Notes under the pieces: model-generated
Told to the model about the DNA's origin: nothing
What the model saw: only the letters and a program-made list of their open reading frames with translations
Databases searched by the model: none
DNA from: Agarophyton chilense
Lineage: Eukaryota; Rhodophyta; Florideophyceae; Gracilariales; Gracilariaceae
Assembly: GCA_030374765.1 (NCBI GenBank)
Contig: JARGXX010000088.1
Coordinates: 496,001 to 560,000, forward strand
Length of the DNA stretch: 64,000 nt
Reading direction: 5' to 3'
Part shown: in pieces, positions 10,526-21,348 of the stretch
Layout: every line of letters starts with the position of its first letter
Position numbering within the stretch: position 1 is the stretch's first letter
Program-made: the position numbers and the translations under genes

Positions 10526-10993
10526 TCACCAAATCGTAGTAGATGTTATGACCCCAAGCTTTTCCACCACCCGCCATGGCCCCCACCTCACCGAATGTCC
10601 AACCATTTTCTCCATTTCAGCATAGGCCACATCCATTACTGCGCACAAACGTCTTCGCCTGTGTTGGCTTACGTGCAGTTCCCTGCGTAGCGCAATTACG
10701 TCCTCGCCCTCATCATGGTACACGTAGCACCTCACATCGCACAGCTCGACGTCCAGTCTGCTTCGTATCACGGCAGACTGCGCCATTTCACTCCTTCTCC
10801 CTATATCCGCCACACCCATTGTGATTGTGCCCGAGTCCCCACTCGACCATCCTACTCTCATGCCAGGTGCAGACAACGAGTTTGCATTTTGAGCTCTAAG
10901 CTCAACGCTCAGAAACATCGTCACACTCGGCAACAAACATTTCGCAACCGCAGCGTTGACTAGCTCAGAATTGATGTCCACATTGGAGAACAT
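10526..10993 (-). CDS. Hypothetical small protein (155 aa)
   Basis: Not recognised. From the first ATG at 10993 the frame gives 155 residues of balanced composition with a moderately hydrophobic start (FSNVDINSELVNAAVAKCLL), a basic patch QHRRRRL near the middle of the second half, and a tail containing EKMVGHSVRWGPWRVVEKLG. It lies between UPF1 and PRPP synthetase on the same strand, 163 bp after the UPF1 stop. The composition is more protein-like than other frames in this gap, but no domain can be named and there is no independent support. It may be non-coding. Confidence 0.35.
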   Translation of the reverse strand: MFSNVDINSELVNAAVAKCLLPSVTMFLSVELRAQNANSLSAPGMRVGWSSGDSGTITMGVADIGRRSEMAQSAVIRSRLDVELCDVRCYVYHDEGEDVIALRRELHVSQHRRRRLCAVMDVAYAEMEKMVGHSVRWGPWRVVEKLGVITSTTIW

Positions 10994-11156
10994 AGGTTCC
11001 CATGAGTGAACATTCCTGTTCACCCACAGTCAAACATCACACACTGCATTTTTCATATGCCGTGTAGTGGGTAGGTAGACACCGTTTAGCTGTGCTGCCC
11101 GCTCTATAAATTGTAGCATACCGTTCACAGGCTTTCTTCACCATAGTCAAATGCTC

Positions 11157-14147
11157 CTACTTCCATCCTGGAGCTTGATACGAATAATCATTAGACGGCG
11201 CTCCGCGTCGATCCACAGAACTCACTCCCAGAGCCGATGTACCCTGATCAACAGCAGCGGATTGAAACGGTGTGCTCTGCGTTAGAGACAACGTGTGCGG
11301 AGGTGCAAAGAGTGATCCCATCATCCCAAACGGCATCTGTGGCAATGGAACTCGAGAGCTCTGCATCATCGAAGTCACAATCGAGCCCCCGAGCCTTCCA
11401 TCTCCAATGAGACCAGGCCCCCCATTTCCAGAAACCATAGAACCGTTGCGAACGCGATCAACAGAAGACGGTGGGTGAAATTCAGGGTCCAGGCTTGTAC
11501 CGGACAATGAAGTTCGCCCGGGCGGCGCAGGCGTGTAACGCGCAAACTCTCCATTTTGTCGTCGACGGGGTCGAGGAATCGATACCACGCATGCCTTTAA
11601 ATTAGTCAGTGGACCTTCAACCAACACGCCCTTGTCTCGGTAGTGCAGTAGAAGGGCGGCCCACAGGGACTGTCGGGACAGAACTTTGGGGTTTCCAATG
11701 ATGATGTTTCCCAAGCGTGCGCGTGTCAATGCAACGTTAAGGCGTCGAGGGTCAGCAAGAAAACCGATTCCTTGATGTTCGTTGGAGCGCACGCATGAAA
11801 GAATAATGTACGCCTTCTCCCTGCCCTGAAACGCATCAACAGAAGCAACTTCAACATCTCGATATAAATCATGTCGTAGTGGACCCATTCGAGCAAAGTG
11901 TGACACAACATATGCCCGCTGACCTTCGTACGGAGTAATCACACCAATTTGATCTGCAGAAACACCAGCCTTGAGCAAGTGTGTCACAGCCTTCTCAACA
12001 GCCGCCGCCTCAACACGATTCAAATAACTGGTTCCAGAAGCAGAAACTTCTTCCGGTCCAGTCTGTGACCAGAATATCATAGGACGAGATGAATCAATCC
12101 AAGGAAACTCGGCAAGCGAAGATTTGCGATCATCTGCGGAAACACCATTCTGAAGAGTTCCCTCGTAGAATGTCACAGATGGGAAGGCCGATAAGAAGGG
12201 GTGCATACGATACTGAACCTGAAGGCGAATAGGTCTTACACCAAGAGCAACCAATCGTTCGAACATTGACTGTCCAAGACCGGCGGCAGCAGCTCTCTTC
12301 TCAGTGATAACCGGTCCCAGCTGACAATGATCGCCTACAAAGACAAGTTGCTTGCATCCATGCACAATAGGGATCAACGTCTCTGGTTCCGACGCCTGGG
12401 TAGCTTCATCAATTAATACCGAACGAAAGCGTAAGGAAGATAGTCTCGGGTCTCCGGCAGAGGTACACGTAGTGCAGATAACATCAGCAGCATCTAAAAG
12501 CTCGCGCTCAGTAGCCTTCTTTAGAGACCTAAGCCTTCGATCATCTTTATCGCTCAGTTCACCAGTTTCATCTCGCAGTTTCATGAGCTTGTTCAGTTCA
12601 GACTCTTCGCGATCATCCACATGGCGAACTTGGTAGTGGAGTGACAAGTGTTCAACAGCTGATTGAAGCGCCTCGCGAGATTTAGCAACGACGCGCACAA
12701 CTTTCAGCCCAGTCAAAGCAATCTTTTCACTCAATTGATCGACAGCAATATTGCTCGGTGCACAGACAAGGATCTTACCCTTGACCTGCTTGGTCAAATG
12801 ATAAACAATTGTTGCAGACGTTACCGTCTTTCCTGTGCCGGGAGGACCTTGAATCAAGGATAATGGGGCTTCAAGAACAGAACGCACTGCAATCTTTTGC
12901 GATTCATTCAACGAGGGGAGGTTCGGAGCACTAAGGCCTTCTGGAATGTTTGACGTTTTGACAACCTGGGGGTGAACCTCATGACCAAGGATATGATGAA
13001 ACAGGTAACCTGAAACAGAGGTCTCATCAACTGCAAACTGACGAAGTGCAACAGTCATGCGATCAAACGAAGTGGATTTCCAAACGATCTCGACGCGAAA
13101 ACCCGTGGTAGTTTCAATTGGCGCACGGGAGGAGGAGCGGCCACTTCTGAGCTCCAGGGCAACTTCTTCGTCTGTTGTGAAGCCCTTGACCATACCGACG
13201 CACTCCCACTTCAACCCGGGATTTGTTAGTCGTATCTCGTCTCCATGCATTATGCGGATATCGCCGTCAGACATTTGCGGTATAATAAAGTTCGCAACAC
13301 GACGCTTGTTCAGACTTATGTCCCAGCGAACAGTGATATTCGATCTGCTCTGTTCTTCCTTCATCCGACGATCGTTTTCTGATTCAGCTTTGACAAGCGC
13401 ACCGAAAATGTGCTGAAACTGGTATCCATCTTCATAGCGAAGAAGCGCTCGGGGCAGTTCTTCAATATTGCTCGGTTTCGATATATCTTCCAATGCGGCC
13501 TTTGGATCTGTTTTCCAGAGCTCCTCCAGCTTGTTGGCCTCAGTGACGCTGATTTGTCGTGATCGAGCCATCTCTTTCTCTGATGGAACTCGCACCAACC
13601 ACGGTAGAAACTGACCGTCAACGATAAGGGGTTGCCAGGCGTCCAGTTCCCAATTCATGTCCTCAAGCCCTTTGGCGTGCAAACAAGGCTCGCGACAGAG
13701 CAGTACAACAACAGAATCACCTTGAGCGGGAACAAAGCCCAGCAGAAAGACATTTGTGGTGCAGCAATTGTAGCATTCCAGCACAGTGTCACCAAGTGGT
13801 GAGTCCCGATGCAAACTGACTTCCTTGTGGCGCGAACGCACGAGATGTGTGATGATATGGCTGCCAGGGAGCTTGCCGCGTCCATTGCAGTACCAGCGAT
13901 TGTCCACTTTGTCGTGAACCACGCAGGCGGGGTCGTGGATGCCGCAGTAAGCGCAGGCATGCTCTGGCAGCTTTTCGTCAGCAACAGCATCTTCATCGTC
14001 AACTTCCTCCTCAAAGTCAAGGTCACCTAGCGCAGCAGCGACAGTCCGCACAGAAGAATCGAGAGCGTGGAGCTGTTTGGGGGTGTGGCGCACGTCAAGC
14101 ACATCGTCGTCTTCATTGAGGAAAGAGAGGTCACATTTCTCGGCCAT
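11157..14147 (-). CDS. UPF1: UPF1 RNA helicase (nonsense-mediated decay)
   Basis: ATP-dependent 5'-3' RNA/DNA helicase, core factor of nonsense-mediated mRNA decay in the cytoplasm. 996 residues from the first ATG at 14147; the frame continues upstream to 14363 only through a GTG, so that extension is taken as 5' UTR. The Cys/His-rich UPF2-binding domain spans about residues 65-200 ([25 protein letters not shown]). SF1 helicase motifs follow: GPPGTGKT near 435, [11 protein letters not shown] near 581, [23 protein letters not shown] near 772 and [11 protein letters not shown] near 805. The C-terminal ~130 residues are Gly/Ser/Pro-rich with an isolated TQ, a short version of the phosphorylated tail of animal UPF1. 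No intron is seen in about 3 kb. Confidence 0.96.
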   Translation of the reverse strand: MAEKCDLSFLNEDDDVLDVRHTPKQLHALDSSVRTVAAALGDLDFEEEVDDEDAVADEKLPEHACAYCGIHDPACVVHDKVDNRWYCNGRGKLPGSHIITHLVRSRHKEVSLHRDSPLGDTVLECYNCCTTNVFLLGFVPAQGDSVVVLLCREPCLHAKGLEDMNWELDAWQPLIVDGQFLPWLVRVPSEKEMARSRQISVTEANKLEELWKTDPKAALEDISKPSNIEELPRALLRYEDGYQFQHIFGALVKAESENDRRMKEEQSRSNITVRWDISLNKRRVANFIIPQMSDGDIRIMHGDEIRLTNPGLKWECVGMVKGFTTDEEVALELRSGRSSSRAPIETTTGFRVEIVWKSTSFDRMTVALRQFAVDETSVSGYLFHHILGHEVHPQVVKTSNIPEGLSAPNLPSLNESQKIAVRSVLEAPLSLIQGPPGTGKTVTSATIVYHLTKQVKGKILVCAPSNIAVDQLSEKIALTGLKVVRVVAKSREALQSAVEHLSLHYQVRHVDDREESELNKLMKLRDETGELSDKDDRRLRSLKKATERELLDAADVICTTCTSAGDPRLSSLRFRSVLIDEATQASEPETLIPIVHGCKQLVFVGDHCQLGPVITEKRAAAAGLGQSMFERLVALGVRPIRLQVQYRMHPFLSAFPSVTFYEGTLQNGVSADDRKSSLAEFPWIDSSRPMIFWSQTGPEEVSASGTSYLNRVEAAAVEKAVTHLLKAGVSADQIGVITPYEGQRAYVVSHFARMGPLRHDLYRDVEVASVDAFQGREKAYIILSCVRSNEHQGIGFLADPRRLNVALTRARLGNIIIGNPKVLSRQSLWAALLLHYRDKGVLVEGPLTNLKACVVSIPRPRRRQNGEFARYTPAPPGRTSLSGTSLDPEFHPPSSVDRVRNGSMVSGNGGPGLIGDGRLGGSIVTSMMQSSRVPLPQMPFGMMGSLFAPPHTLSLTQSTPFQSAAVDQGTSALGVSSVDRRGAPSNDYSYQAPGWK

Positions 14148-14593
14148 ATCGCGCTCGAAAAGGGGCGACAGAAACTCCCGACCGGCGACGGGGATGAGAG
14201 CCGGTGGGGAAAGCGCGTCGTTTTGTTGGATATGAGGTAGGGGCGCGTTGGATTTGAAGCGCGCGTGGGGTCGGCGGAGGCGCCCGCCGTGGAGACAAAC
14301 ACTTGCCAGCAGGTGGCTTCCAAAGCGCTGCGTGCTGTGCCACGGTCGACGGGCGGCTTGCACAAATCGCGGGGCCGCCTTGAAAATCGGAAACTTTCGC
14401 GAACACGCGCAAACGCTGCTTACGTCGAGAGTCCGTCATTGTATGCACTGGTGGGTGCGCGCTGACTCCGCTTGAACGCTGCGCGCGACGCGTCAGCGCC
14501 ACTGAGTGGTTGAGCCACTAGTAGAGCAGTTTTGCAGATCCTTCCTTCCCTTGTTACTCTGCTTGGTGTCCTGTCTGCTTCTCCGTCATCCCA

Positions 14594-15337
14594 ATGGCCT
14601 TCCTCAACTATGCCCCCGTTCGCCCCGCCCGCTTCTTCCCTAATCCCTCTGCCACATCTCTCTCCCGACCTCTACTTTTTGCAGCTCGCGCCCGTGCTTG
14701 TGCAACCCCACAGCAAGCAGTTGATACCTCATCCGAGCATAACGAGCTCGATGATGCTCAACCCTTCCTGCTGCCAGACTCCACAATTGCCTCCATCGTA
14801 CAAGGAACAATGCTCCACGACTGTCAATTAGCTTCTGTTTATTCCTCAGATGTACAGGGCTTTTCAAACGAGTCCTTCTTCGACGCGCAGATGCCGCTCG
14901 AAGGTGTTCCCTCTTTGTTGCTCGGTCAAACCGAAACCGGTGTATTCTTCGGCGGGTACACCGCTTTCGGCTTCATCGCTCGCGATGATTATCGAGAAGC
15001 CACAAATGAGAAGGCTATGTTCGTCTTCTCGGTTCGGGCAGACGACGTACTTTTTGCGTTCCCTACAGACCTCGTACTCTATGATTTCTATGACTATGCC
15101 GTACGATTCGGTTCCGCCCTTTTGTGCATTCCTATGAACCCAGCCAAGCATATCATGAGGGCTAATGCTGCCTCGTCAACTTGTCGGATGCCGGACGGTA
15201 CAACAAGCGTGTTCGGCGACTTCGGCATGGCCAAACTGAAAAAAGTTCAGGTGCTTGTAGCAAAAAAGTACCTAGATGAGCTTCAGCGAAAAACGACACA
15301 GTCCACAAAGGGCTTTTTCTCTCGCCTTTTCGGATAG
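14594..15337 (+). CDS. TLDc-domain-like protein, possibly organelle-targeted
   Basis: 247 residues. The N-terminus (FLNYAPVRPARFFPNPS, then SLSRPLLFAARARACA) is basic, hydroxylated and Ala-rich like a transit peptide. The centre resembles a TLDc domain: GVPSLLLGQTETGVFFGGYT at about 100-120 followed by NEKAMFVFSVR, the usual 'FGGYT ... KAFLFSL' arrangement. The C-terminus is a short basic stretch. TLDc proteins in animals are linked to oxidative-stress resistance and V-ATPase regulation, but plastid-type members are poorly studied, so no function is assigned. It diverges from UPF1 (about 450 bp between starts) and converges on the Era gene (122 bp). Confidence 0.6.
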   Translation: MAFLNYAPVRPARFFPNPSATSLSRPLLFAARARACATPQQAVDTSSEHNELDDAQPFLLPDSTIASIVQGTMLHDCQLASVYSSDVQGFSNESFFDAQMPLEGVPSLLLGQTETGVFFGGYTAFGFIARDDYREATNEKAMFVFSVRADDVLFAFPTDLVLYDFYDYAVRFGSALLCIPMNPAKHIMRANAASSTCRMPDGTTSVFGDFGMAKLKKVQVLVAKKYLDELQRKTTQSTKGFFSRLFG

Positions 15338-15459
15338 AGCTGCGGCATTTTCCATGTACTTCCAAACCTACACGCTTCCAAAACTGTCAACAAATGCACA
15401 TCCAATATTCATAATACCAGCTGGGAAACGCTACATCCTCCCGTATATGTTCCTACGTA

Positions 15460-16497
15460 TTACCTGCTTGCTACACGCAGTTTCAGGTGAACCGTTCGCC
15501 TTAGTGCCTCACCTGCACTTTGTTCCGCAGTTTCGCGAATCCATTCAATCACGCGGCCCTCTGGACCAATAACAATACCTACAGCGCTAGGTCTCGGAAC
15601 TCTGATAATCTCAGAGACGTACACATCGCCGTTTGGCAGTTCAATAATTCTTTCATTCTCAAACCTACATCGATAGGGGATTTCCTCATGCACACAGTGC
15701 AATAGCTTTTCCCACACATGTTGTCTAATTAAGTCCAGGTCGTCATCGCAATGCTTGGTATCTGGGGAGACTTCAAAATCACCTTCAACAGTCATATCAA
15801 GGAGTTTTCCTCGCAAGTCGTCCACCCCGCGGCCATTATACGCTGAAACCATGAAGACGCGGTCCTCAAACGCAGTTTCAAAGTTTTGTATGTCTTTCTG
15901 AAAGAAATCGGCGGCCACTAAAATCCTTGAACGTGGTGAGACTTTGTCGCACTTATTCAATACGAGCACGAGGCCTCCACCTTTTTGGTTATTGCCACGA
16001 ATTTGCGCCACTTGCTCAGAAATACGTGCACATTTCTGCCAGTATCTTTCGCCCCTCGATGCGTCTACCACCAAAACGACAACGTCCGCATCCGCAGCAG
16101 CACCCCATCCACAGGTCGTGAGTTGCTTTCGTTCAGAACCTAGCGATTTGAGAAAGTGGCGCTCAACAACGCCTGGAGTGTCCCAGAATATTAGTTGGCG
16201 GTTTCCTTCTGTAAAAGCACCGATAGTACGATCGCGCGTAGCATTCACCTTACGAGAAACTGCAGATATTCGACATCCAATCATCGCGTTTGACAAAGAA
16301 GACTTTCCGGCATTGGGTGCCCCGATAATTGCTACAGATGCAGTCTTTGTATGTGCCGGAATATCCGGTATGATTGCGGAGTAGTCTGATTTTGGTAGAT
16401 TGGGGGCAGTCGTTATGCGTCTGGTACGGGTATACCAGAAGAGTGCCCATGGCGGTGAAGACTTTCTCACCCGAAACAAAAGGCTGCGCTGTAACAT
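15460..16497 (-). CDS. ERA: Era-type GTPase, organellar
   Basis: 345-residue GTP-binding protein of the Era family, which binds the 3' end of small-subunit rRNA and assists 30S-type ribosome assembly. The first ~45 residues are basic and Ser/Thr-rich, consistent with import into mitochondrion or plastid. G1 GAPNAGKSS lies at about 59-67, G2 region with NATRDRTIGAF at about 85-95, G3 DTPG at 106-109, G4 NKCD at 181-184 and G5 VSAYNGRG near 219. A C-terminal KH domain carries GIVIGPEGRVIEWI near 308-321. This domain order separates Era from Der/EngA. The final basic tail is short. It is convergent with the TLDc-like gene. Confidence 0.93.
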   Translation of the reverse strand: MLQRSLLFRVRKSSPPWALFWYTRTRRITTAPNLPKSDYSAIIPDIPAHTKTASVAIIGAPNAGKSSLSNAMIGCRISAVSRKVNATRDRTIGAFTEGNRQLIFWDTPGVVERHFLKSLGSERKQLTTCGWGAAADADVVVLVVDASRGERYWQKCARISEQVAQIRGNNQKGGGLVLVLNKCDKVSPRSRILVAADFFQKDIQNFETAFEDRVFMVSAYNGRGVDDLRGKLLDMTVEGDFEVSPDTKHCDDDLDLIRQHVWEKLLHCVHEEIPYRCRFENERIIELPNGDVYVSEIIRVPRPSAVGIVIGPEGRVIEWIRETAEQSAGEALRRTVHLKLRVASR

Positions 16498-16910
16498 AGT
16501 TATATTACGTGCCAGTTACACTCATGGCAAGGAAATGAAAGTTATCCAAGAGGCTCCTCAACAATTCTTTTCCGGGAACGCTTCGGAGCTTTGAAAGGGA
16601 AACGGGGATTGGGTAGTGAGCTATAAGGTGGCTGTCAAGGCACAGAATGTATTTCCGATTTGCGGGGAGGATGACGAAAAGGGTTTTGAAGATCCGCGTG
16701 CATGCCGCGAAATTGCTCTATCGCCAGAGTCTCGGAAAAAAAACATCTTATTGGCTGATGAAAAATAACTAAATTTTTAACAGGGCGCCGTCGCTTTGCA
16801 GTGTTACATGACGCCCAAGCGTTGAGTTGAGTGTAGATATCGCAAAACAGACGACGGACGTCAATCCTCATCCTCGCAGAGAGACACTACGCGACGTTCG
16901 AGCTCAATAG

Positions 16911-17433
<523 letters not shown>

Positions 17434-18241
17434 GCTGTGTTTATGGTCGATGTGTTCGGTGGGTGTCTGGTTGTGAACGGGGGCAGTTGTTTTTTGGCAC
17501 AATGGTGCACGTAGAGTGTTTCGATGGGCATGAACGCTTGTCTGCTTGTTTGATCGGATTAGAAGAGAGTAAACTGTTGACATTCCGGTTGTGAGACAAA
17601 GCTCACAGACCGGCATTCGCCACGCATAAAACTGTTTCAAGTTAAAACTTTCACCGCTATCTCTAGAAAGTAGGTCTTCTTCCACTCGGCAACTGGCGTG
17701 TAACGTGTGAGCGGCGCGAAGCGTGCGGTGGTGTGGCTTCGTCACGGCCAAGTGGGTGCGGGGCACACGCCCGAAAAAGTGGGAAAAGTTTGGCTGCCAG
17801 AGAGCAAAAAGTACCATCGAAGGTCGCGTACTCGAGGGAGAGAGCTCGGCGCACAAGAACCGCAACAGTCGGCGAAACATTGATTTTTGGAAATTTGTAG
17901 GGGGGTAGGCGACGACCGCGCACACCCGGTCGCGCGCCGAGACGGAGGTGACGCGGCGACTGCAATTGACAATTGGCGGCAGTTGCGCACTCGCCGCCTT
18001 TGGAGGCGGCCACTCGCCGCTGCATTTTCGCCGTAAACTTTGCATGTAAACATGGCTGCCGATTTTCCCCGCCGCCAACGTTACACTCGTCGCCACCGCC
18101 TTTTGCATTCGCATGGCCGGTAACCGACTCCTGTCCAGCACTGTCTGTTGTTGTTTATCTCTTTAGCTCTTGCTTACTTCCCGACCACCTCTTCATCGTC
18201 TTCCCCGCTGACGCTAGCACCACCCCCCACCCATTTCCATC
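17434..18241. other. Intergenic, ubiquitin 3' region and chromatin-gene promoter
   Basis: About 800 bp between two plus-strand genes. A pyrimidine-rich stretch rich in CTC and TTC ends at the start codon at 18242, as expected for a 5' UTR. Frames on the minus strand cross the ubiquitin exon and intron and are not credible genes. No RNA gene was recognised. Confidence 0.5.
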
Positions 18242-19639
18242 ATGAGTTTCATCGCCGAGAGTGATATTCCCACTATTTACAATGTGTCGTACTACAACAA
18301 GATTCCCCAGCGAGAGCTGAACGACTTCGTTGTCACTCGTGGTGACGACAAAGTCTCCATCTGCGTCCTTGATGACCCCTCTGCCAAGCAGAAAGGTGAT
18401 ATCATCGCTCGAGGAACTTTGACGGCCAACAACGGCGGCAAGACAATCAAAGTCGTTTCTGCTCCGTTGAAAGAATGGTGCATCGAGTATTCTCAGAACC
18501 CATCTCTTTGGATTCGCACAAATGATGTCTGGTATCGTCTTCTGAAACCGGCCAAGGAGTATGCTGCCATCCACGAGACTGCCAGACGCCGATTTGAGCT
18601 CTGCTCGAGAATTTTCATCCTGGGAACTACTATGAGTCCAAGTGAATGCAACTACAAGCTGTTTGTGCAGCTGCTCAATGGGACATACGGCAAAATGAAG
18701 GCCTACACCGAGAAGGAGTTGCTAATGGAGAAAGACTTCATTCTGTCTCAGATCAAGAACCTTGGTAACGACTCTCTCTCAAGTATTCCTTTCGTGAAGG
18801 AGTTGCGTGAAAAGAAAACTACGAATGGGAAGAAGAACACTTCCAGCTCCAAGAAAAAGGATTCGTCATCCAGCAGTGGAAGCATTTCCGTGTCTGTTAA
18901 TGGAAACGGTGAGGCCCGGCCATGGGTGCCATCTGGGAAGCTCGACAAAGAAGGAAACATCAGATTGACAAAGAGGCTTGATAAGATCATGCAACAAATC
19001 AGCAAGCACAAATTTGCATACCCATTCCGTGAGCCTGTTGACCCTATTAGGGAACAATGTCCGGACTATCTGGAAAGGATAAAGAGACCGATGGACTACG
19101 GCACCATCAGAAAAAACTTGAGTAAAGGAATGTACAAAAATCTTGAAGACGTTGCCAAAGATATGCGGCAGGTTAAATTCAACTGCTGCCAGTATAATGG
19201 AGAAGATCACCAATTTTCACAATGGGCTATTGAGTTATGCAACAAATTCGAGGCTCAGGCTGCAAGCGCTGAGGAGGCAGAACTATCAACTATGAACAAG
19301 AGACCCGGAAAAAAGAGAAAGGCATCCGATGCATTACCTCCGACTGGTAAGACGAAGAAGAACGCAAAAGGTGCAAAGAAGAGCATGAAAAGTAGTCCAG
19401 AACCTTCAGTGAGTGGTTCTCCGTCAAAAGATGACGATTCAACGGAATCAAAGCTATGTGTGAGATCAGAATCGCAAAAATGTGAACGAATGCAAACTGC
19501 TGGTAGCAAGTACTGTTCGGACGAGTGTGGACTCATAGTTGCCCGACAGCGGATAGAAGAGTTAACCAAGGCCGGCTTTTCCGTCGATGATTACATCAAA
19601 CACCATGTAACCAAAGCTCTTGTGCACAGCAGAAGCTAG
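18242..19639 (+). CDS. RFTS-like / bromodomain / Cys-cluster chromatin protein
   Basis: 465 residues, probably nuclear. Residues ~20-125 resemble the replication-foci (RFTS/RFD) domain of DNMT1, shown by LNDFVV near the start and WCIEYS...LWIRTNDVWYRLLKPAKEY near 95-120. A Ser/Lys-rich linker (about 190-225) leads to a bromodomain at about 240-335, with FREPVDP, DYLERIKRPMDYGTI and NCCQYNGEDH, the last holding the acetyl-lysine-binding Asn region. A basic nuclear-signal-like stretch (KRPGKKRKAS) follows, then a Cys-cluster near 405-425 (C..C with SKYCSDECG), like the small zinc finger found in CFP1/SPP1 of Set1 complexes. The domain mix suggests reading acetylated chromatin. No catalytic domain is present. 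Converges on the START gene, 30 bp apart. Confidence 0.75.
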   Translation: MSFIAESDIPTIYNVSYYNKIPQRELNDFVVTRGDDKVSICVLDDPSAKQKGDIIARGTLTANNGGKTIKVVSAPLKEWCIEYSQNPSLWIRTNDVWYRLLKPAKEYAAIHETARRRFELCSRIFILGTTMSPSECNYKLFVQLLNGTYGKMKAYTEKELLMEKDFILSQIKNLGNDSLSSIPFVKELREKKTTNGKKNTSSSKKKDSSSSSGSISVSVNGNGEARPWVPSGKLDKEGNIRLTKRLDKIMQQISKHKFAYPFREPVDPIREQCPDYLERIKRPMDYGTIRKNLSKGMYKNLEDVAKDMRQVKFNCCQYNGEDHQFSQWAIELCNKFEAQAASAEEAELSTMNKRPGKKRKASDALPPTGKTKKNAKGAKKSMKSSPEPSVSGSPSKDDDSTESKLCVRSESQKCERMQTAGSKYCSDECGLIVARQRIEELTKAGFSVDDYIKHHVTKALVHSRS

Positions 19640-19669
19640 TAAATTCTTACTGTTCCTGATATGTATTTG

Positions 19670-20857
19670 CTAAGAGTGTCTGCCGCTGAAGAAGTTCTTC
19701 ACTCGACTCGCTTTGTTTGAATCATTCCCACGGTCTCCCGTCAAGATGGCTTTAATTACCGACGACGGAGGAAGTTCTGGCTGTACTTCTGGATCAAAAC
19801 TGTGAGAACGCCGTTCTTCCAGAGATACTGCTGTCTGATCGGCAATTTCTTCTTCTGTCTGTATTCCCTTTTGTTTCCAGAACTCTCTGAGACGAGTTCT
19901 GACAAATTCATAGAACGGATGCGACTTCATTCGTTCCGTGTACAAAGGAGAAAGTCTGTCCAAGTTTTGGGCTCGATTTTCAAGGGTTCTAAGCGACCAT
20001 CTGCATATTGTTCTAGCCCCCCAGTTAACGAGGGCTACGGGAACAAATGTCAGATGTGGATCGACATTATACAAAAATCGGGCTTTCGTCACGCCGGGGC
20101 TCTCAGGATATAATATAAACCCTGATATATTCATGTCCGCTCTCACGGTTCTCGACAGGGCACTCGGTTCCGGAACCTTTTCTTTGACAGGATGAGATTC
20201 ATCAATTGACTTTGTGATCACCACCACACAGTCGTCCTCGTCCAGCGCATCAACGGCGAACGCATACACAGCTACGTCACGGTTATAGAGAGGCCATGGT
20301 GCAAAGACTGTTATATACGCTGCTCGACGTAATGGGGTGGGATTCTCAATCTCAAGCCTTCTTGCTGAAGTGACATACCAAAAAAGACGTTCGTAGAGAT
20401 CGGCCTCGTAGATTAAGGCTGCTACGTGAAGAAGAGGAGCGCGAATTTCACCCTCGATAAGAATGGAATGCGAACTGGTGTGAGGCTCCCTTCGATACCA
20501 AACCTTTGTCTGTGCTCCGTCGTACGAGGTAATCCACCCATGCTTTGAGCTCAGTCCTTCACGCAGGTTTTCGATCTGTGAACATTCTGCCGCTATGCGA
20601 ATGTATGGTGGATTTGATAAAGTGTTCTGTATTTCTTCTACAAGTGGTTGTGAGTGTGGTGATGAAGAAGACTTTAATACCTCAATATCTGCAAGTAAGC
20701 TTGATAGAAGACGAGAAGCTTGCAGTAGCTTGTCGACGTCATATAGCTTTTTAATTTCTTCGAGACGACTATGAAGAGTGTCGCGAATGGAAAGCTCATC
20801 GGAAGCGCTAACTTCCATTTCAGTTGGTCTTTTTTCAATCGTGTCCGAAGAAGCCAT
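19670..20857 (-). CDS. START-domain lipid-binding protein
   Basis: 395 residues. A helical N-terminal third (residues 20-95, Leu/Glu-rich) precedes a START/Bet v1-like lipid-binding domain at about 100-310, recognised from KVWYRREPHTSSHSILIEGE, then FWYVTSARRLE, FAPWPLYNRDVAVYAFA and ISGFILYPESPG...TKARFLYNVDPH. Such domains bind sterols, phospholipids or ceramide and move lipids between membranes; the ligand cannot be told from sequence. No transmembrane segment or clear targeting peptide. The C-terminal ~60 residues are charged and probably disordered. It is divergent from the aminopeptidase gene with 491 bp between start codons, so the two may share a promoter region. Confidence 0.75.
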   Translation of the reverse strand: MASSDTIEKRPTEMEVSASDELSIRDTLHSRLEEIKKLYDVDKLLQASRLLSSLLADIEVLKSSSSPHSQPLVEEIQNTLSNPPYIRIAAECSQIENLREGLSSKHGWITSYDGAQTKVWYRREPHTSSHSILIEGEIRAPLLHVAALIYEADLYERLFWYVTSARRLEIENPTPLRRAAYITVFAPWPLYNRDVAVYAFAVDALDEDDCVVVITKSIDESHPVKEKVPEPSALSRTVRADMNISGFILYPESPGVTKARFLYNVDPHLTFVPVALVNWGARTICRWSLRTLENRAQNLDRLSPLYTERMKSHPFYEFVRTRLREFWKQKGIQTEEEIADQTAVSLEERRSHSFDPEVQPELPPSSVIKAILTGDRGNDSNKASRVKNFFSGRHS

Positions 20858-21348
20858 TGTTAGTACCGGTACTTTTATTGACAGGTTTCGGGCACATTAG
20901 CTGCTGATAAAAATCGGCCAGTCTGTTCACGAAGCAGTATTCCTGAGATCTATTTCAGCGGAAGCCGTGGCAAGTTAAACCTCTTGCCCATTCGTAGAAG
21001 TGTTCAGTGTAGGTGATTTTGACGGGCAAAGTCAAGATTCGCAGCACATGGAAGACGCGGTTGACCCAGCGTTTACGCCCCACAGTTTGCGGACCACAAG
21101 CCGTGGCGAAGCATCTATTGCAGAAGGTCAAACGTTTGGTCACCAAATGCACCTCTTGCAAGTCCAAGCCAGAACCAGCTTTTTCTATTTTTCATGAGTT
21201 CCACGTACAATGGGCAATAAAACCAGATATTATCTCACTTGGAAACAAACTCATCGACCTCTTCGATTTGTCCCATGCCGCTTCGCCCTTCGTCAACCCT
21301 GAAGTGTGAACTGTTTGTTTACCTCGTGAACTGGTTTTGCAAGCAACT
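20858..21348. other. Divergent intergenic region
   Basis: 491 bp between the START-protein and aminopeptidase start codons. Only short frames without recognisable homology are present. It probably holds both promoters; no convincing TATA box or repeated motif was found by eye. Confidence 0.45.

Noticed and set aside
10178..10690. Plus-strand frames of 127-170 codons
   Set aside because: Three overlapping phases are all open because of GC-rich, stop-poor sequence; they are Arg/Ala/Pro-rich without domains.
14148..14363. N-terminal extension of UPF1
   Set aside because: The frame opens with GTG; the first ATG at 14147 fits a cytosolic UPF1 start.
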